The notes beneath the pieces were generated by a model. It had not been told where the DNA came from, did not search any database, and saw only the letters and a list, made by a program, of their open reading frames with translations. Below are positions 7,754 through 15,981 of a stretch of 49,675 nt of DNA, in pieces. The position numbers were made by a program, and so were the translations under genes. Each line of letters starts with the position of its first letter. Position 1 is the first letter of the stretch. The DNA comes from WJMB01 sp964581465 (GTDB taxonomy: Bacteria > RBG-13-66-14): contig CAZOOP010000028.1 of NCBI GenBank assembly GCA_964581465.1, positions 1 through 49,675 of the forward strand. Reading direction: 5' to 3'.

Positions 7754-8708
7754 GCATTATGTAACCTGATCGGACCAATTGGGCGGTGTATCCGCAGGTA
7801 GTCGAGACAGTTTTTGTCGTCGCGGTGGCTGAATCTGAGCGGCCTTTCTCTGATATTTCTCTGAAAAAGAGCCTGTCGTTGCGGATGAAGCCGCCGTTGC
7901 AGGCTGATAGCCGTCGCTCGCCGTAGCCCCGGCAGCTATCGAGGCCGTTGATACGCGCCTCGCCTTTGGCCGGGGTCTTGTCGCGGTTGATGTGTTTGTG
8001 ATGGAAGTCGTTGATTGACTGCCTGTTATCGACCTTCCAGCCGTCGGCGTTGATGATCTATTCCACCTTGAGCTTTTCCAACTCAGCGGCGCCGTGCTCC
8101 CTTTTGAATTCGGGCTGCATATTACTTGCCATATCTGTTGAATATTTGCTTACCATCGGCCAACTTATAGTTATTCTTAGGGATCATCACCAGAAACTGA
8201 ACCAAGTATTGGCAATTTGTATTAGCAATTGGTGAAAGACGCCCTGAGACGAGGGGCTGGTAAACACCCGCGGCGTGTAATCAACCAGCGAAGTCGGACA
8301 ACGGTCTAAGCTGCTAAAGCGAGCAATAGAGCGTCATCAGCAGGTTCTTACTCACATCTTGGTCGGTTACTGATGCCGAACCAACAGCCTCCGGCTTCCA
8401 GCGGAACTCAACGCAGGTCCAGGTACATCGCCACCTGCGCTGAAAAGATAATGCAGCGGGATGAAAATGGCGGCCAGCGTGAACTATAAAGCAACCAATG
8501 ACAGTCTATTAGCTGGATGAGTCGGTTCCGGTGCGAGTGACAATCCCTAATCTCATGGTTGCATTTTGGGCGACTGATGTGCCGGTCGGTTGCTTGTTTT
8601 CCGCCACTTTTGAGAACCTTTCTTGTGACAGAGCATCACAGCCCATCACGTATGTTAACAGCGCGTTACATACAGGTAGCGGTCCGAACGAACACGGTAT
8701 ACGATCCC
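7754..8708 (-). mobile_element. IS1595-like non-autonomous derivative, copy A (interrupted)
   Basis: Reads on the minus strand. The outer end near 8708 is GGGATCGTATACCGTG and the other end at 7754 is GCATTATGTAACCTGATC; both match copy B (35840-36406). The decayed transposase C-terminus is readable on the minus strand around 7870-8000 (EARINGLDSCRGYGERRLSACNGG, a variant of the IS1595/ISXO2 motif H-I-N-G-I-E-x-F-W-G-Y-A-K-R-R-L). The central catalytic part is missing, as in copy B. A 368-bp element sits inside at 8180-8547. Without it the element is about 587 bp. Not functional. Confidence 0.75.
8180..8547. mobile_element. Small element family R1, copy 1, inserted in the IS derivative
   Basis: 368 bp beginning GGGATCATCAC and ending in GTGACAATCCC (imperfect terminal inverted repeats). 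It is flanked by TATTCTTA (8172-8179) and TAATCTCA (8548-8555), an 8-bp duplication with 6 of 8 identical. The host element reads CTTATAGT, 8 bp, TGGTTGCA here and also CTTATAGT, 8 bp, TGGTTGCA in the uninterrupted copy B, so the insertion point is exact. Internal similarity to 23773-24111 is clear (AGCTGCTAAAGCGAGCAAT, ACCAACAGCCTC). No coding frame is supported. Confidence 0.8.
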
Positions 8709-8728
8709 AATACTTGAAAAAAACGAGG

Positions 8729-8901
8729 CAATCCGCTGTCAGGGCATATACAAGTGCGCTGATAACAGGACTGGCTACTGATAACGCCCTTCGATTAACG
8801 TCACTTTTTTCTGCCGGTTTTTTGACAAGTATCTGAGAGTCATCAGTAGTATTATCAGCAGGTTACAATCATGATTCGGTCCGGACGGTGTGTGCGGTCC
8901 C
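8729..8901 (+). mobile_element. MITE family (IS1595-type ends), 5'-truncated copy
   Basis: The right half only of the 320-330 bp family: GCTGTCAGGGCA...ACAAGTGCGCTGATAAC (8735-8769), ATTATCAGCAGGTTACAATCA (8850-8870), and the end CGGTCCGGACGGTGTG...GGTCCC. It matches 14649-14979 and the reverse complements of 30729-31048 and 48455-48773. The left terminal repeat is absent. Confidence 0.65.
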
Positions 8902-8918
8902 AAGATAAAAGTCGCTGC

Positions 8919-8989
8919 TTGAATTATAAAGTACTGAATGACTTGCTGTTAGCTGTTTATGCCGGGCCAAGAGCACGTGATAATTTCAT
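8919..8989. mobile_element. R1 element, right-end remnant
   Basis: About 70 nt resembling the last part of R1: TTGAATTATAAAGTACTGAATGA...AGCTG...GTGATAATTTCA, compared with TGAACTATAAAGCAATGAATGA...GTGATAATCCC at 24042-24111. The rest of the element is missing. Confidence 0.5.
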
Positions 8990-9089
8990 ACAATAAAGAA
9001 AGGGACTCGGGCATCGGCCGGGTGGGGTTGCCAGTGGTTCCCCGTTCTGTTCTCTTTCATATTGACACATCATTTCGGAGGGCAGTCCC

Positions 9090-9497
9090 ATGCGTCGGGC
9101 GAGTCTCTGGATCGTTCTTGCCCTGCTGGCCATGATCCCCGCCGGTGTCCGCTGTGCCGAGAGCGGCGGCGATCCATCCAGCGTGGCCGTGATGAATAAT
9201 ACCGTCCATTACCTCCACGTCGTCGTCGACGATACGACCTTCCCCTACCTGGCCCCGGGCGAGGCCACCAGGCGGGTGCCCCTGGATATCTACCAGACCG
9301 TTAGGATCACCGCCTATTACTCACCGGGCGAGCCGGTCAGCGGCTCCTACAGCTTCGAGTACACCGCCGGCGGCTCGACCAGCGGCGGACTGTCCTGCGA
9401 CGAGAACTACGCCCTGCAGTGCGAGCCGGTGACCGAGGCCGGGGAGGACGACCTGGTGAGCATCGACGACGCCGACTTCGGGGGAGGTGACCGATGA
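9090..9497 (+). CDS. Secreted protein, 135 aa
   Basis: Unrecognised family. It has a signal peptide with a hydrophobic core (LWIVLALLAMIPAGV) and likely cleavage after RCA (about residue 23). The mature part (NNTVHYLHVVVDDTTFPYLAPGEATRRVPL) looks like a small beta-sandwich; the tail is acidic. ATG 9090 follows CGGAGGG 9 nt upstream. It overlaps the next gene by 4 nt (ATGA), so the two are co-translated. A periplasmic or surface location is likely. Confidence 0.75.
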   Translation: MRRASLWIVLALLAMIPAGVRCAESGGDPSSVAVMNNTVHYLHVVVDDTTFPYLAPGEATRRVPLDIYQTVRITAYYSPGEPVSGSYSFEYTAGGSTSGGLSCDENYALQCEPVTEAGEDDLVSIDDADFGGGDR

Positions 9498-10123
9498 ACC
9501 GCCCAAGGATAAGCTGCCTGGTCCTGCTTGCGACGCTCTGCCTGGCGGCGACGGCCGATGATCCGCCGGCGGAGGTGCTGCTGGGCTTCGCCGCCAACAC
9601 CACCCTGCCCGTAGGCGAGTGGAAGGATCACCCCGTGGAGCCCGAGCGTACCCTCTTCGGACCCCTGGCCGGTCTGGAGGCCGAGCTGAGGCTGCTCCAT
9701 GACCGCTTCTTCTACGGTTTCGCCGGACGCTTCGTCTTCTACGACACCTCGGATGTCATTGGGCTGGGTTCGGGCGTCGGCGAGATCCAGGACGCCGCGG
9801 CCAACTCGCTTCACCTCCAGGTCCAGGCCGGATACTACTTCGACGCCGGGGGCCTGGGAATGTGGGCCGGCGCCGCCGCCGGGGTCGAGCTCTTCCACGC
9901 CCATGAAGAGCTGCCCGAGCGGACCTTCGAATATGATCAGGTCATCGCTCCGGCCCTGACTCTGACACCCCTGCTCGGCCTGGACGTCCTGCTCTCCGGA
10001 ACCACCAACCTGATCTTCCGCCTGGGCTTCGATTATAGCCTGGGGCAGATCGCCAACCTTGGTGAATACAGCGGAGCCGGAACCGACGTGACCTTCAGCG
10101 TCGGCCTGGCTTTCCGGCCCTAG
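9494..10123 (+). CDS. Probable outer-membrane beta-barrel protein, 209 aa
   Basis: Signal peptide (about 1-21, LVLLATLCLAATA) followed by alternating hydrophobic/polar strands. Repeated barrel-like stretches include RFFYGFAGRFVFYD, NSLHLQVQAGYYFDAGG, LGMWAGAAAGVEL and NLIFRLGFDYSLG, ending in TFSVGLAFRP. Eight or so strands fit an OmpA/OmpW-like small barrel. The start overlaps the stop of the secreted-protein gene, forming a two-gene operon closed by the terminator at 10253. The substrate, if any, cannot be read from the sequence. Confidence 0.7.
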   Translation: MNRPRISCLVLLATLCLAATADDPPAEVLLGFAANTTLPVGEWKDHPVEPERTLFGPLAGLEAELRLLHDRFFYGFAGRFVFYDTSDVIGLGSGVGEIQDAAANSLHLQVQAGYYFDAGGLGMWAGAAAGVELFHAHEELPERTFEYDQVIAPALTLTPLLGLDVLLSGTTNLIFRLGFDYSLGQIANLGEYSGAGTDVTFSVGLAFRP

Positions 10124-10252
10124 GGCCGAAGACCTGTTCTATCTGGTTGATTGCGGCTGGGCCCTGTACTTCTTGGAAGGTTGAATACGGTGAGCCGCGG
10201 TCCAAGGCTCTATGACAAAAGGCTACCACACCGACAAGCAGTAGATAAGTCA

Positions 10253-10278
10253 ACGACCGGCCCGTGCCCGGTCGTTTT
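10253..10278 (+). terminator. Intrinsic terminator of the 9090-10123 operon
   Basis: Stem ACGACCGG / CCGGTCGT (8 bp) with a 7-nt loop and TTTT. The rest of the 10124-10494 gap shows no gene. Confidence 0.75.
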
Positions 10279-10494
10279 ATCCGGTGAACAGACTAGAGAG
10301 TCCGTTCTCCATCGGCGGTGGCGTATTCAACACAGTACCCGTGGAGGCGGGATTAGCCGAACCGTTCGAGGGGTCCGTTGGATCGCTGCTTTTGCGCAGG
10401 GGCGGGTTCAATGATCCGACCCTGATGAGGATAGTGATAAGTCCAACCGACCGAACGTGGAAGGACTCAACCTCCGGCGGGGATTTGACTCCTC

Positions 10495-10603
10495 CCCGCT
10501 CAGCCCGCGACGATGTTGTAGTAGATGTAGGCGATATAGATCGCCAGTAGCACCGCCCCCTCCCAGCGCTCCAGCCGGAGCTTGCTCGAGGCGAAGGGCC
10601 AGA
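10495..10603. repeat. 109-bp identical block, copy 1
   Basis: Identical by eye to 11620-11728. It covers the last about 34 codons of the 10500-11435 antiporter gene plus 5 nt beyond its stop. Outside the block the two genes diverge immediately. Confidence 0.9.
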
Positions 10604-11435
10604 TCAACAGGCTCAAAGCCAATCCCAAACCGGGATCCAGCAAGCGCGATGCTCCGCTGGTCGCCTGGAAGGGGCTGATCACGCCGGTAGAACACAAGAC
10701 GACACTGATGTTGAAGATGTTGGAGCCGATAAGGTTACCCAAGGCTATGTCGGATTCCCCGCGGAGCTGAGCCACCAGGGAGGTGGCCAGCTCGGGCAGG
10801 GAGGTCCCCACGGCGACCAAGGTCAGCCCGATCAGGCGGGCCGACATCCCCCAGGCGGCGGCCAGCTCGATGGCGCCGTGAACCAGCAACTCGCCGCCCC
10901 ACCATAGCCCGGCGATCCCCAGCAGCGCCAATAGGGGATAAAGCACCCACTGAGCAGGGGTCGTTTTCTCTCTGGCCGTTTTCTCAGTCCCGCTGCGGGC
11001 CGAGCGCAGGCTCCACAGCGTGTAACCGATCCCGAGGACCAGCAGGATGACGCCCTTCCAGCGGACGAGACGGCCGTCGAGGAGCAGCAGCGGCAGCAGC
11101 AGGCCCAGAATGACTAACAGGGGCAGCTCGCGTCGCAGCAAAGCCTGCTCGACCTCGACGGGTCGGATCAGCGCCACCAGTCCCGCGATGAGAGCGAGAT
11201 TGGCGATATTGGAGCCGGTGACGTTGGCCAGGGCGATGGAACCCTGGCCGATCGAAGCGGCTTGGACACTGACGGCCAACTCGGGCATGCTGGTGCCGTA
11301 GACCACCAGGGTCAACCCGATAACGACGGGAGCCATCCCGAAACCGCGGGCGATCCTCGCCGCGCCGCGGACCAGCAGCTCGGCTCCGAGGATCAACGCC
11401 GCCAAACCGATTACGACGCTCAACCAGGGGAGCAT
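10500..11435 (-). CDS. Ca2+/Na+:cation antiporter (CaCA, YrbG-like), 311 aa
   Basis: Inner-membrane exchanger, probably Na+ or H+ for Ca2+. It has about ten hydrophobic segments and the two inverted alpha-repeats of the CaCA family: VVYGTSMPELAVS (about 45-57) with ALANVTGSNIANLALI, and VAVGTSLPELATS with DIALGNLIGSNIFNISVVL. The G-T-S-x-P-E motifs carry the ion-binding Glu. ATG 11435 follows GAGG. It is tandem with a second paralogue upstream. The last about 34 codons are DNA-identical to those of that paralogue, suggesting recent gene conversion. Confidence 0.9.
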   Translation of the reverse strand: MLPWLSVVIGLAALILGAELLVRGAARIARGFGMAPVVIGLTLVVYGTSMPELAVSVQAASIGQGSIALANVTGSNIANLALIAGLVALIRPVEVEQALLRRELPLLVILGLLLPLLLLDGRLVRWKGVILLVLGIGYTLWSLRSARSGTEKTAREKTTPAQWVLYPLLALLGIAGLWWGGELLVHGAIELAAAWGMSARLIGLTLVAVGTSLPELATSLVAQLRGESDIALGNLIGSNIFNISVVLCSTGVISPFQATSGASRLLDPGLGLALSLLIWPFASSKLRLERWEGAVLLAIYIAYIYYNIVAG

Positions 11436-11619
11436 CGCACACCTCGCGGTCCGCCGGGGAACCAGGGATGTTTTTTCGTCGTTAACCCGGTCGGGCTGAA
11501 GAGCCGAGTCTGTGGAGATGGGTAGGCGTATCGCCTAGGGAGTCATGATCCGGACGGCCTATCGTACAAGTGGAGGTAATTGCGTGGGAATGGATGATCC
11601 GTCGGGGTGGGGGCGCCGA

Positions 11620-11728
11620 CCCGCTCAGCCCGCGACGATGTTGTAGTAGATGTAGGCGATATAGATCGCCAGTAGCACCGCCCCCTCCCAGCGCTCCAGC
11701 CGGAGCTTGCTCGAGGCGAAGGGCCAGA
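11620..11728. repeat. 109-bp identical block, copy 2
   Basis: Partner of 10495-10603, in the same orientation about 1.1 kb away. It spans the 3' end of the 11625-12572 antiporter gene. Confidence 0.9.
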
Positions 11729-12572
11729 GGATCAGCGCCAGGCCGAGGCCCACGGCTGCATCGACCCACACCCCTGGCCAGGCGATCAAGTCCGGCGTCA
11801 GCTCCACCGGGGCCAGGGCCGTCGCTCCGCCCAGGACGAAAAGCAGGTTGAAGAGGTTAGAGCCGATGATGTTGCCGATGGCGATGTCGCTCTCGTCCCT
11901 GATCATCGCGGTGATCGAGGTGGCCAGCTCGGGCAGAGACGTCCCCACGGCGACGACGGTCAGGGCGATGACCCGTGGACTCATCCCCAGGCGCAGGGCC
12001 AGCTCGCCGGCGCCGTTGACGATCCAGTCGCCGCCGAAGATCAGCCCGACGATCCCTACGCCGACGAAGACGAGATTGAGCAGCCACTGCTTGATCTCCA
12101 GCTTGACCTTGTCCGGCACATTCTCGCGCTGCTTGGAGGTCTTCAGGCTCCAGACCGTGAAGGCCACGCCGCCGGCGAAGGCCAGCAAGCCCTCCAGGCG
12201 GGTGATCTGGGCGTTGACGAAGAACAGCGGGAACAACAGGGCCACCCCCACCAACAGGGGGGCCTCACGCTTGACGATGGTCCGCTCGACCCTGATCGGA
12301 CGCAGCAGAGCCGAGAAGCCCAGCACCAGGCCGATGTTGGCCACGTTGGAGCCCAGGGCGTTGCCCAGGGCGATAGCCCCCACCCCGCGCAGGGTGGCGG
12401 TGGCGCTGACAGCGAACTCCGGCGCCGAGGTGCCGTAGGCCACCAGCGTCAACCCGATCACGATGGGCGCTACCCCCAGGCCGCGGGCGATCTTGGCCGC
12501 GCCGCGGACCAGCAGGTCGGCGCCGACGATCAGGCTGATGATGCCGAGAACCAGTTCCAACCAGAAGGGCAT
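11625..12572 (-). CDS. Ca2+/Na+:cation antiporter (CaCA, YrbG-like), 315 aa
   Basis: Second CaCA exchanger. Alpha-repeat motifs: VAYGTSAPEFAVSA with AIALGNALGSNVANIGLVLG, and VAVGTSLPELATS with DIAIGNIIGSNLFNLLFVLGG. A charged cytoplasmic loop (KTSKQRENVPDKVKLEIKQ) separates the halves, as usual. ATG 12572 follows TTGAGG. The overall sequence is diverged from the 10500-11435 copy except for the identical C-terminal about 34 residues (WPFASSKLRLERWEGAVLLA onward). The genes lie 189 nt apart and may be transcribed together. Confidence 0.9.
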   Translation of the reverse strand: MPFWLELVLGIISLIVGADLLVRGAAKIARGLGVAPIVIGLTLVAYGTSAPEFAVSATATLRGVGAIALGNALGSNVANIGLVLGFSALLRPIRVERTIVKREAPLLVGVALLFPLFFVNAQITRLEGLLAFAGGVAFTVWSLKTSKQRENVPDKVKLEIKQWLLNLVFVGVGIVGLIFGGDWIVNGAGELALRLGMSPRVIALTVVAVGTSLPELATSITAMIRDESDIAIGNIIGSNLFNLLFVLGGATALAPVELTPDLIAWPGVWVDAAVGLGLALILWPFASSKLRLERWEGAVLLAIYIAYIYYNIVAG

Positions 12573-12811
12573 GCTATCCTCAAGTTTTCAGCAACCGCCG
12601 GGTGAAGTCGCAACCAACAACGTCAACAGGGTCGAGACAATACCTAGGGGGGTGAGCCCCGAGAACCTCAAGTAGGAGCCGCGGTAAAAAACAAATCGTT
12701 GCTCCAGCCCGGCGGTGACTGAGCGTGTATGCTCGAGCAGTCCGGAAACGGAAACAGTCAACCACCGCTCCCGCCGTCCTGCACCGGCGATCGAAACGCC
12801 GAGGCCTTGGA

Positions 12812-12844
12812 AAACAGGAGTGCTCGTGAAGAGCACTCCTGTTT
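12812..12844. terminator. Strong terminator hairpin after the 12865-14187 gene
   Basis: Perfect 14-bp stem AAACAGGAGTGCTC / GAGCACTCCTGTTT with loop GTGAA, located 20 nt past the stop on the minus strand; the T-rich side is read as GTTTTCC. Confidence 0.8.
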
Positions 12845-12864
12845 GAAACGCTGCCTTGAATCGG

Positions 12865-14187
12865 TTACTGGTTGGTCTTGATCTGTCCCCAGGTGGTCTC
12901 GACGATGTTATTGCTGGGAGCCTGGATTGGTTCGATGACCTTGAAGGTGTAATGATCCTGGTCAACGAGATCGACGTTGGTGGACTGGGTGCGTCCCCAG
13001 CCGTCGTCCGCGAAGATCAGAATCTGATAGTGACTGTTTCCGGCGTTCACCTCGAAGAGGGAGGAATCGATGGTGTATCCGGTCGAGGTAGCCGTATCGG
13101 AGAAGACCTCGGCTTCGTCGCCGTCGATTTTACCGTGATTCGTTTGACCCTCGTCCTGGGTATCGTTGTAGATAATTACCTGGTAGCCAATATCCGTTGG
13201 ACCCCAAGCATTCTCGTTGCTGCTGGCGTCCCAGGTCAGGTCCAGGTTGTCTACGCCCTGCTCGAGGATGTCGGCGCCGGGATCGCCCGGATCGGGCATA
13301 TCGAAGTCAGCCGGCGCGACCCAAGGGAAAATAATGCAGGCGGCTTCATCATCGATCTTGGTGTCGTCATTGTAGACCCAGGACAAACCAATATTACCGT
13401 GGCGATCCTCGACACCGATGCTTGCGCTGCCGGCCTTGTCGTGACCGGTGCCCGGAACGCTGATATCGCGCAACTGGATGAGGAAATCCTGGTTGGTGAA
13501 GTTGATGACGAGCTGGACGGAGACGGTGCCGTCGGCCAGGTCCTCGTAGCCGCGGATGCCCATGTCCTCCCAGGAGATGATGAACTCATCGCCCTGGCTG
13601 TCAGTGTAGATATGACTGTTATCCAGCAGCACCATGTCGTCCCAGAAGACGGCTACCATGGAGTGGGGGGGGATTCCGCTTGTGGGAAGCGCGCGATTGG
13701 CGTAATCCGTGTAGCTGCCGTCGGTGTAGAACTGTTCTTCGAAACCGACCAGACCGTTGGTGGACACATAGCAGCTATCGTAGTCGTCGCCGCTGTCGAA
13801 TCCGGTGAAGTTGTAGAAACTCAGGGTACTGGGCAGCGATACCTGGACAACCTGATCATCGACCCCGCTGAAATCGAGCTCGGTGCCGCCCGAGGCGTCG
13901 CGCCAGCTATAGGTGGGTTCGATATATCCGCTCAAACCCTCGTTGTCGATGTAAACGTAGTACTCGGGATTATAAGGGTTGGCCGAATCCCAGTCGCCAT
14001 CGTAGGCAACACCGAGGTCATCGGTGCCCTGCTCGCCCTCGAAGCCGCTGGTTCCGATGTAGGGCAGTTCGAAGGCGTCGGCGTTGATGGCCGTGCTCGG
14101 GGTGGAGTCGGCGGTGATGGCGAAGGCGTTGCCCGCCAGGGCCGCGCTCAGTAGCAAGGTTGAAAGAATCAGGAGAAGCTTGCGCAT
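12865..14187 (-). CDS. Large secreted protein with nidogen-like and FN3-like regions
   Basis: 440 residues. The signal peptide MRKLLLILSTLLLSAALAGNAFA ends at about residue 23. The middle region (about 100-255) contains SCYVSTNGLVGF, MVAVFWDDM and a run of strands typical of the extracellular nidogen-like (NIDO) fold seen in secreted bacterial proteins. Then comes LDLTWDASSNEN...GYQVIIYND (about 300-420), an FN3-like region. ATG 14187 is chosen over an upstream in-frame start at 14301 because it follows GGAGGA and gives a perfect signal peptide. There is no C-terminal sorting domain. It stands alone between a promoter at about 14400 and a strong terminator. Probably a surface or matrix protein. 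Confidence 0.75.
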   Translation of the reverse strand: MRKLLLILSTLLLSAALAGNAFAITADSTPSTAINADAFELPYIGTSGFEGEQGTDDLGVAYDGDWDSANPYNPEYYVYIDNEGLSGYIEPTYSWRDASGGTELDFSGVDDQVVQVSLPSTLSFYNFTGFDSGDDYDSCYVSTNGLVGFEEQFYTDGSYTDYANRALPTSGIPPHSMVAVFWDDMVLLDNSHIYTDSQGDEFIISWEDMGIRGYEDLADGTVSVQLVINFTNQDFLIQLRDISVPGTGHDKAGSASIGVEDRHGNIGLSWVYNDDTKIDDEAACIIFPWVAPADFDMPDPGDPGADILEQGVDNLDLTWDASSNENAWGPTDIGYQVIIYNDTQDEGQTNHGKIDGDEAEVFSDTATSTGYTIDSSLFEVNAGNSHYQILIFADDGWGRTQSTNVDLVDQDHYTFKVIEPIQAPSNNIVETTWGQIKTNQ

Positions 14188-14382
14188 GTCTTCCTCCGTT
14201 CGGATGGGATGGAGGCTGGCTACCACCAGGGTGGCGCTGTCAAATCGATCGTTTGGAAGATGGATTAAGCCGCTAAACGCCCCTTGATCCCAGGGCGTCA
14301 CAAGTGAAAGGTTAAGGTGGCCTGCACACTGCGCGTGTGTTGCTCTTTTGACGTGTTAATGGAGATTTTTCTAACAGTGGTC

Positions 14383-14411
14383 AGGTTACCACAGCGCAGT
14401 TAGGCTGTCAA
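14383..14411 (-). promoter_or_regulatory. Possible promoter for the 12865-14187 gene
   Basis: On the minus strand, TTGACA (14406-14411) and TAACCT (14383-14388) are 17 nt apart, giving a leader of about 190 nt. The -10 match is weak. Confidence 0.38.
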
Positions 14412-14648
14412 GGAGTTATTGGCCTGCCTGACGGCACGGTTTCACTAGCGACATACACGTATCTGCCACGTATCTGCGTACCCGCGCATCTGCGTATAGA
14501 CGGTTGAGTAACAACGGCTGATCGCCAATATATCCACCCTCAAGCTTACCTTGAGCAGTCGGAGCAGACTGGGGAGAGGCTTTTCAAGTTTAAATTACCA
14601 GCAGAATAAGGCTCATGCAGTCGTATTCCTAATGACGATAAAAACGGG

Positions 14649-14979
14649 GGCATCATGGAAAGTGTTCGGACCAAATCAGGTCGATTGGTATCAACCCGCC
14701 GGGCCGTTATTGACTCCCTGAAACAGGCCTTCTAGCAGCAAGCGTTCATATGGCATGCCTTTATTGCATGATATTATGACACTTAGGTTTCTGTGGCAGT
14801 CTGCTGCCAGGGCGGTTATAGATCCGCTGATATCCAGCATCGCCAAGGATCGCCAAGGATCAGGTCCGTGTTAGCCGCCACTATTCAACTGCCCGTCCTC
14901 TGGCAGTTAATCGATAATCATCACATCTATTATCAACGGGATACAATCACAATCAGGTCCGGACAGGGTAAACTGTCCC
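14649..14979 (+). mobile_element. MITE family (IS1595-type ends), full copy, 331 bp
   Basis: Starts GGCATCATGGAAAGTGTTCG and ends CAGGTCCGGACAGGGTAAAC...GTCCC. The reversed right end and the left end form imperfect 24-bp terminal repeats. The internal order matches the 30729-31048 copy. Flanks AAAACGGG and TAAAGAGG (5 of 8 identical) may be an eroded target duplication. It contains a small tandem ATCGCCAAGG (two units, about 14842-14861). The rest of the 14188-15054 gap shows no gene. Confidence 0.75.
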
Positions 14980-15054
14980 TAAAGAGGACAGCCAGGTAAC
15001 CCGTCATTTAGCCTGCTTATCTGTTCATGTCAATCGCGAGTTGACAACCCTCGT

Positions 15055-15981
15055 TTAGGCTTTGCGCCCGATTCGTCCGCCGCGTCGCGATCTGCGTCGC
15101 TGCTGCGCCGCGGTGATCAGTGTGAACCAGTTGATGATCCGATTGTTGAGGTCCTCGGCCCAGTAGCGCTCCGGGTGGGCCAGACCGAGGCGGATGCGCA
15201 GCGCGCCCGGGCCGTCGGTCAGGTACATCCCGGTGCGGGCCACGGCCAGGCGATCGCGGCGATCGACGCCGGGCCGGTTGGTCACGGCGATGCCGTAGCG
15301 GTAGCCGGCCCGCCTCAGCGCCTCGCGCACCCGGGCGTCGTGGCGCCCGAAGGGGTAGCAGAAGCACTCGGGTAGATAACCCAGCTCGCGGGCGATAGCC
15401 TCCCGGGATTCGACGAGCTCGCGCTCCAACTCGTCGTCGGGCAGGGCGGTCAGGTCGCGGTGGCTGACCCCGTGGCTGCCGAAGCGCACCAGGCCGTCGG
15501 CGGCCATCTCGCGGGCCTGCTCCCAGCTCAGGTGGCGAAAGGCACCCCGGGCCAGGGCCTGATCCCAATCGTTCGCCTTGCCGCTGTAGCCCGTAACCAG
15601 GAAGACCGTCGCCGGGGAGGCGAACTCGCGCAGAATGGGAAGGGCGTGGTGGTAGAGGGACTCGTAGCCGTCATCGAAGGTCAGCACCACTCCGCGTCTG
15701 AGCGATTGGAGGCCGCTTTCGCCATGCAGGGCGTCCAGATAGTCGACCAGGTCCAGGACGGGCAGGTCGGCCTTGCGAATCACCTCGAGCTGACGATGGA
15801 AGGCCCGCGGGGGCAGCCAGGTACCCCCCAGCTCCAGCCGGGTCTGGACCTTGTGGTAGGTCAGGATGACCACGGGTTCAGGTGCCGTGGTGCCCCAGCG
15901 ACGACGGTGCAGCCAGCGCAGCAGGCCCGTCAGGACCAGCAGTCCGCCGCCGAGGAGCAGCAACCCCCAGACCACGCTCAC
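15055..15981 (-). CDS. Membrane-anchored polysaccharide deacetylase (NodB-type, CE4)
   Basis: 308 residues. One N-terminal TM anchor (about 3-23) precedes a NodB domain. ILTYHKV opens the fold; TFDDGYE (101-107) supplies the catalytic base Asp and the metal Asp; SHGVSH (169-174) gives the two metal His; YPFGRHD follows. It hydrolyses acetyl groups from N-acetylated glycans such as peptidoglycan or an exopolysaccharide. The GTG start at 15981 overlaps the stop of the GH57 gene by 4 nt (GTGA), so the two are translationally coupled. A longer in-frame reading into the GH57 gene is not credible. The C-terminus is very Arg-rich. Confidence 0.88.
   Translation of the reverse strand: MSVVWGLLLLGGGLLVLTGLLRWLHRRRWGTTAPEPVVILTYHKVQTRLELGGTWLPPRAFHRQLEVIRKADLPVLDLVDYLDALHGESGLQSLRRGVVLTFDDGYESLYHHALPILREFASPATVFLVTGYSGKANDWDQALARGAFRHLSWEQAREMAADGLVRFGSHGVSHRDLTALPDDELERELVESREAIARELGYLPECFCYPFGRHDARVREALRRAGYRYGIAVTNRPGVDRRDRLAVARTGMYLTDGPGALRIRLGLAHPERYWAEDLNNRIINWFTLITAAQQRRRSRRGGRIGRKA

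Noticed and set aside
12856..14154. A 432-codon open frame opposite the secreted-protein gene
   Set aside because: The minus strand has a ribosome site, signal peptide, promoter and terminator; the + frame has none.
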